The position numbers and the translations under genes are program-made. From Crocinitomicaceae bacterium (GTDB lineage: Bacteria; Bacteroidota; Bacteroidia; Flavobacteriales_D; Crocinitomicaceae), in assembly GCA_017983465.1 (NCBI GenBank), contig JAGOBK010000002.1:186001-250000 (forward strand): a stretch of 64,000 bases of DNA. Reading direction: 5' to 3'. The notes under the pieces were generated by a model. That model did no database searches, had not been told where the DNA came from, and worked only from the letters and a program-made list of their open reading frames with translations. How positions within the stretch are numbered: position 1 is the stretch's first letter; each line of letters opens with the position of its first letter. Below are positions 61,835 to 64,000 of this stretch, one piece after another.

Positions 61835-64000
61835 ATGATAAAAAAACTATTCATTCAACTGCTGTTTATTGGAATTAGTGGCTTCGCATTTTCACAAGAA
61901 ATGTCCGTCACCGGTTTCGTAAAAAGCGAACAAAACGTGGGATTACCATTTGTCAAGGTTCAAGTCAAAGGTGTTACAACCGGTGTCACTACCGATGGAA
62001 CTGGTTTTTACCGCTTAAAGGTGAGCGATGCAGCCAATTCAACACTATTGTTTTCACTTACTGGCTATGAAAAACAGGAAGTAAAGCTAAATGGACGAAG
62101 CACCCTTGATATCGTTCTTGTGGAACTTGTAAATAACCAACAAGAAGTTATCGTTGGATACGGAACGGCTAAAAGCAAAGAAGTAACTGGAGCAACTTCC
62201 AAAGTTAACGGTGAAAATATCGAAAAAATGAGCGTTGCTCGTGTCGATCAAGCCTTACAAGGACAAGTTGCCGGTGTAAATATCGCAACGAACTCAGGTT
62301 CACCAGGTGGATCTTCCAACATCCGTATTCGTGGACTATCGACGTTTGGTGATAATGATCCATTAATCTTAGTGGATGGAGTAGTATATGATTCCGAAGG
62401 ATTGAATGCCTTGAATCCATCTGACATCAAGTCGATAAACGTCCTAAAAGACGCTACAGCAGGTATTTACGGTGTTCGTGCAGCGAACGGTGTGATCATC
62501 GTTGAAACGAAAAAAGGAAACATCAATAGCAAACCTCAAGTAGAATACAACGCTTATTGGGGACAACAACAAACATCTAGAAAACTAGATTTGTTAAGCG
62601 CACAGGAATATGCTGTGATCAAAAATGAAATGTTTGCAATGGGCGGACAAGACATGCCATTCAACAATACGAATTTAGGTATTGGAACGCCTTGGCAAGA
62701 TTCTGTCTTCCAAACAGCACCAATTCAAAGCCACAACTTAAGTATCAGTGGTGGAACGATGAATACACGCTATTCTATCGCTCTTGGTTACTTTAATCAA
62801 GATGGTATCGTTGGTGGACCTAAATCGAATTTCTCTCGTTACAATGCGCGTTTGAACTTCAGCACAGATATGTCCTCTAAACTGAAATTAAACTCAGTAT
62901 TGCTTTATTCAAACGATGCACGTAGTACATTGCCTGAAAATGGTATCGGATCTGTTTTATACAACACGATTAACGCATTCCCGAACGTTCCGATTCGCAA
63001 ACCGAATGGACAATTCTCCTATATGGAAGAAGTGAGTGACATCATTAATCCAATTGCTCAAATGCAGAACCAATACAATTGGAACACAGCGAACAAAATT
63101 GTTGGAAAAGAAGAGTTTATATACGAATTCAATGATCATTTGTCCTTCACAAATCGCGTTAACTACAATGTCGCTTTCGTTGATGGGAAAGTATTCTCAC
63201 CACTCGTTTGGTACGGAGATGGTAAATATGCGAATACCGCAATCAACGATGACCTTGAATCACCAACCGTAGAACTTGCACCAGGTGTGGAAATCAACCG
63301 TGGAGCAGCTGTTTATGAAGAGCGTTCAACATTCGTTGATTTAACTTACGAAAGCTTCTTAAACTACGAGAAAACATTCGCTGAAAACCACAAGATTAAA
63401 GGAACTGCTGGTGTTTCTATCTTCCAAAGAGAAGGAAGCTCCCTTAACGGAACGGCTTTCGGGATACCAAACAACTCCGTAGCATATGCTGACATTTCAG
63501 CAAACACAGCACAAGGTGGATATTTAAACAATGTTGGTTCATGGGAATTTACAGAACGTCTTGTTTCCTCATTCTTACGTGCTGAGTACAGCTTTAAAGA
63601 AAAATACATGTTCTCCGGAATCGTTAGACGTGACGGATCAAGCAAATTTGGAGCAAATAGTCGCTACGGTATCTTCCCAACTGCATCTGCAGGATGGTTG
63701 ATGTCCGAAGAATCTTTCTTCAAAGTGAAATTCATCGACTACGCGAAACTTCGCATTAGCTACGGTGTATCTGGAAATGATCAGATTCCTAACTTCGCTT
63801 ACCGTGGATTATTAAACGGAGAAGGAGTTTATGTTTTCGACGATTTAATCACGCAAGGAGTAGCCATTGGACGTCCATCAAACCCAGATTTGAAATGGGA
63901 AACGACACGTCAATTGAACATCGGTGCTGACTTCACTTTTTGGAAAAAACTAGACTTTACAACCAATTATTTTATCAAGAATACGTTTGATTTACTTTTC
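61835..64000 (+). CDS. SusC/RagA-family TonB-linked outer-membrane protein, 3' end outside window
   Basis: 722 codons from the ATG at 61835 with no stop before the right edge; family members are about 1000 residues, so roughly the last third is missing. Signal peptide MIKKLFIQLLFIGISGFAFS; carboxypeptidase-regulatory-like domain (about 24-100, VTGFVKSEQNVGLPFVKVQVKG); TonB-box-like EVIVGYGTAKSKE at about 108-120. The plug has LQGQVAGVNI, IRIRGLSTFG and LILVDGVVYD, and is followed by NVLKDATAGIYGVRAANGVIIVETKKG. Barrel strands then run to the edge (HNLSISGG, VRRDGSSKFGANSRYGIFPTASAGWLMSEE). SusC-type proteins import glycans or peptides with a SusD lipoprotein, which should lie just beyond the window. 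Its upstream region has two copies of the operator-like palindrome also found before the MFS gene. Confidence 0.95.
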   Translation, partial: MIKKLFIQLLFIGISGFAFSQEMSVTGFVKSEQNVGLPFVKVQVKGVTTGVTTDGTGFYRLKVSDAANSTLLFSLTGYEKQEVKLNGRSTLDIVLVELVNNQQEVIVGYGTAKSKEVTGATSKVNGENIEKMSVARVDQALQGQVAGVNIATNSGSPGGSSNIRIRGLSTFGDNDPLILVDGVVYDSEGLNALNPSDIKSINVLKDATAGIYGVRAANGVIIVETKKGNINSKPQVEYNAYWGQQQTSRKLDLLSAQEYAVIKNEMFAMGGQDMPFNNTNLGIGTPWQDSVFQTAPIQSHNLSISGGTMNTRYSIALGYFNQDGIVGGPKSNFSRYNARLNFSTDMSSKLKLNSVLLYSNDARSTLPENGIGSVLYNTINAFPNVPIRKPNGQFSYMEEVSDIINPIAQMQNQYNWNTANKIVGKEEFIYEFNDHLSFTNRVNYNVAFVDGKVFSPLVWYGDGKYANTAINDDLESPTVELAPGVEINRGAAVYEERSTFVDLTYESFLNYEKTFAENHKIKGTAGVSIFQREGSSLNGTAFGIPNNSVAYADISANTAQGGYLNNVGSWEFTERLVSSFLRAEYSFKEKYMFSGIVRRDGSSKFGANSRYGIFPTASAGWLMSEESFFKVKFIDYAKLRISYGVSGNDQIPNFAYRGLLNGEGVYVFDDLITQGVAIGRPSNPDLKWETTRQLNIGADFTFWKKLDFTTNYFIKNTFDLLF

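Overview
The window looks like chromosome from a marine or freshwater member of the Bacteroidota, most likely Flavobacteriales and perhaps near Fluviicola/Crocinitomicaceae; the genus is a guess from overall style. The evidence is: several proteins with type IX secretion system (T9SS) C-terminal sorting domains of both type A and type B, a PorP/SprF protein, a SusC/RagA TonB-linked porin, a PorZ-like protein, GEVED, PKD-like and HYR domains, AT-rich intergenic DNA, and recurrent TTG-N19-TAnnTTTG promoters (the Bacteroidota sigma-A type). I saw no tRNA, rRNA, CRISPR array, insertion sequence or prophage. No gene-free stretch exceeds about 255 bases.

Layout. 1-5.1 kb (minus strand): a truncated DUF6150-type repeat protein, a PorZ-like T9SS component, and a translationally coupled GT-C/GT2 glycosyltransferase pair. 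5.2-7.2 kb (plus): a RidA-family deaminase, a small membrane protein and an RlmI-like methyltransferase. 7.2-15.5 kb: PhoH, a TIGR01777 epimerase with a small lipoprotein, an S41 peptidase, a YqaA/DedA-like protein, a T9SS cargo protein, and an overlapping omega-amidase/aminotransferase pair. 15.5-51 kb (minus): 35 kb of secreted surface protein genes. These are a 3909-residue SprB-like adhesin in an operon with SprF and an OmpA/SPOR protein, three tandem GEVED/Fn3 paralogues (two sharing an 848-bp identical block), and a roughly 3020-residue beta-helix/lectin/PKD mosaic. 51-57.3 kb: SDR oxidoreductase, small membrane protein, then GT4, histidine kinase, crotonase and Wzx-like flippase in a row. 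57.4-64 kb (plus): dxs, then a sugar-uptake locus with an FHS-type MFS transporter, a Nudix-derived regulator and a SusC that runs off the right edge.

How parts work together. The adhesin's type B sorting domain, the adjacent SprF and the OmpA-like peptidoglycan-binding partner form a plausible surface-display unit, with PorZ supplying T9SS attachment function. The glycosyltransferases and flippase suit LPS/O-antigen or exopolysaccharide synthesis, which T9SS type A cargo needs for anchoring. At the right end, three palindromes of identical design (ATTGT-N7-ACAAT) lie before the MFS gene and before susC, around a Nudix-type regulator whose catalytic box is degenerate. This suggests a local sugar regulon and is the most testable new observation. 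Other points of note are a probable SUEL-type lectin and a jelly-roll-like domain nested inside the Ig-like stalk of the giant adhesin, the identical block in the paralogues, a long structured leader ahead of the adhesin operon, and a hairpin covering the phoH start codon.
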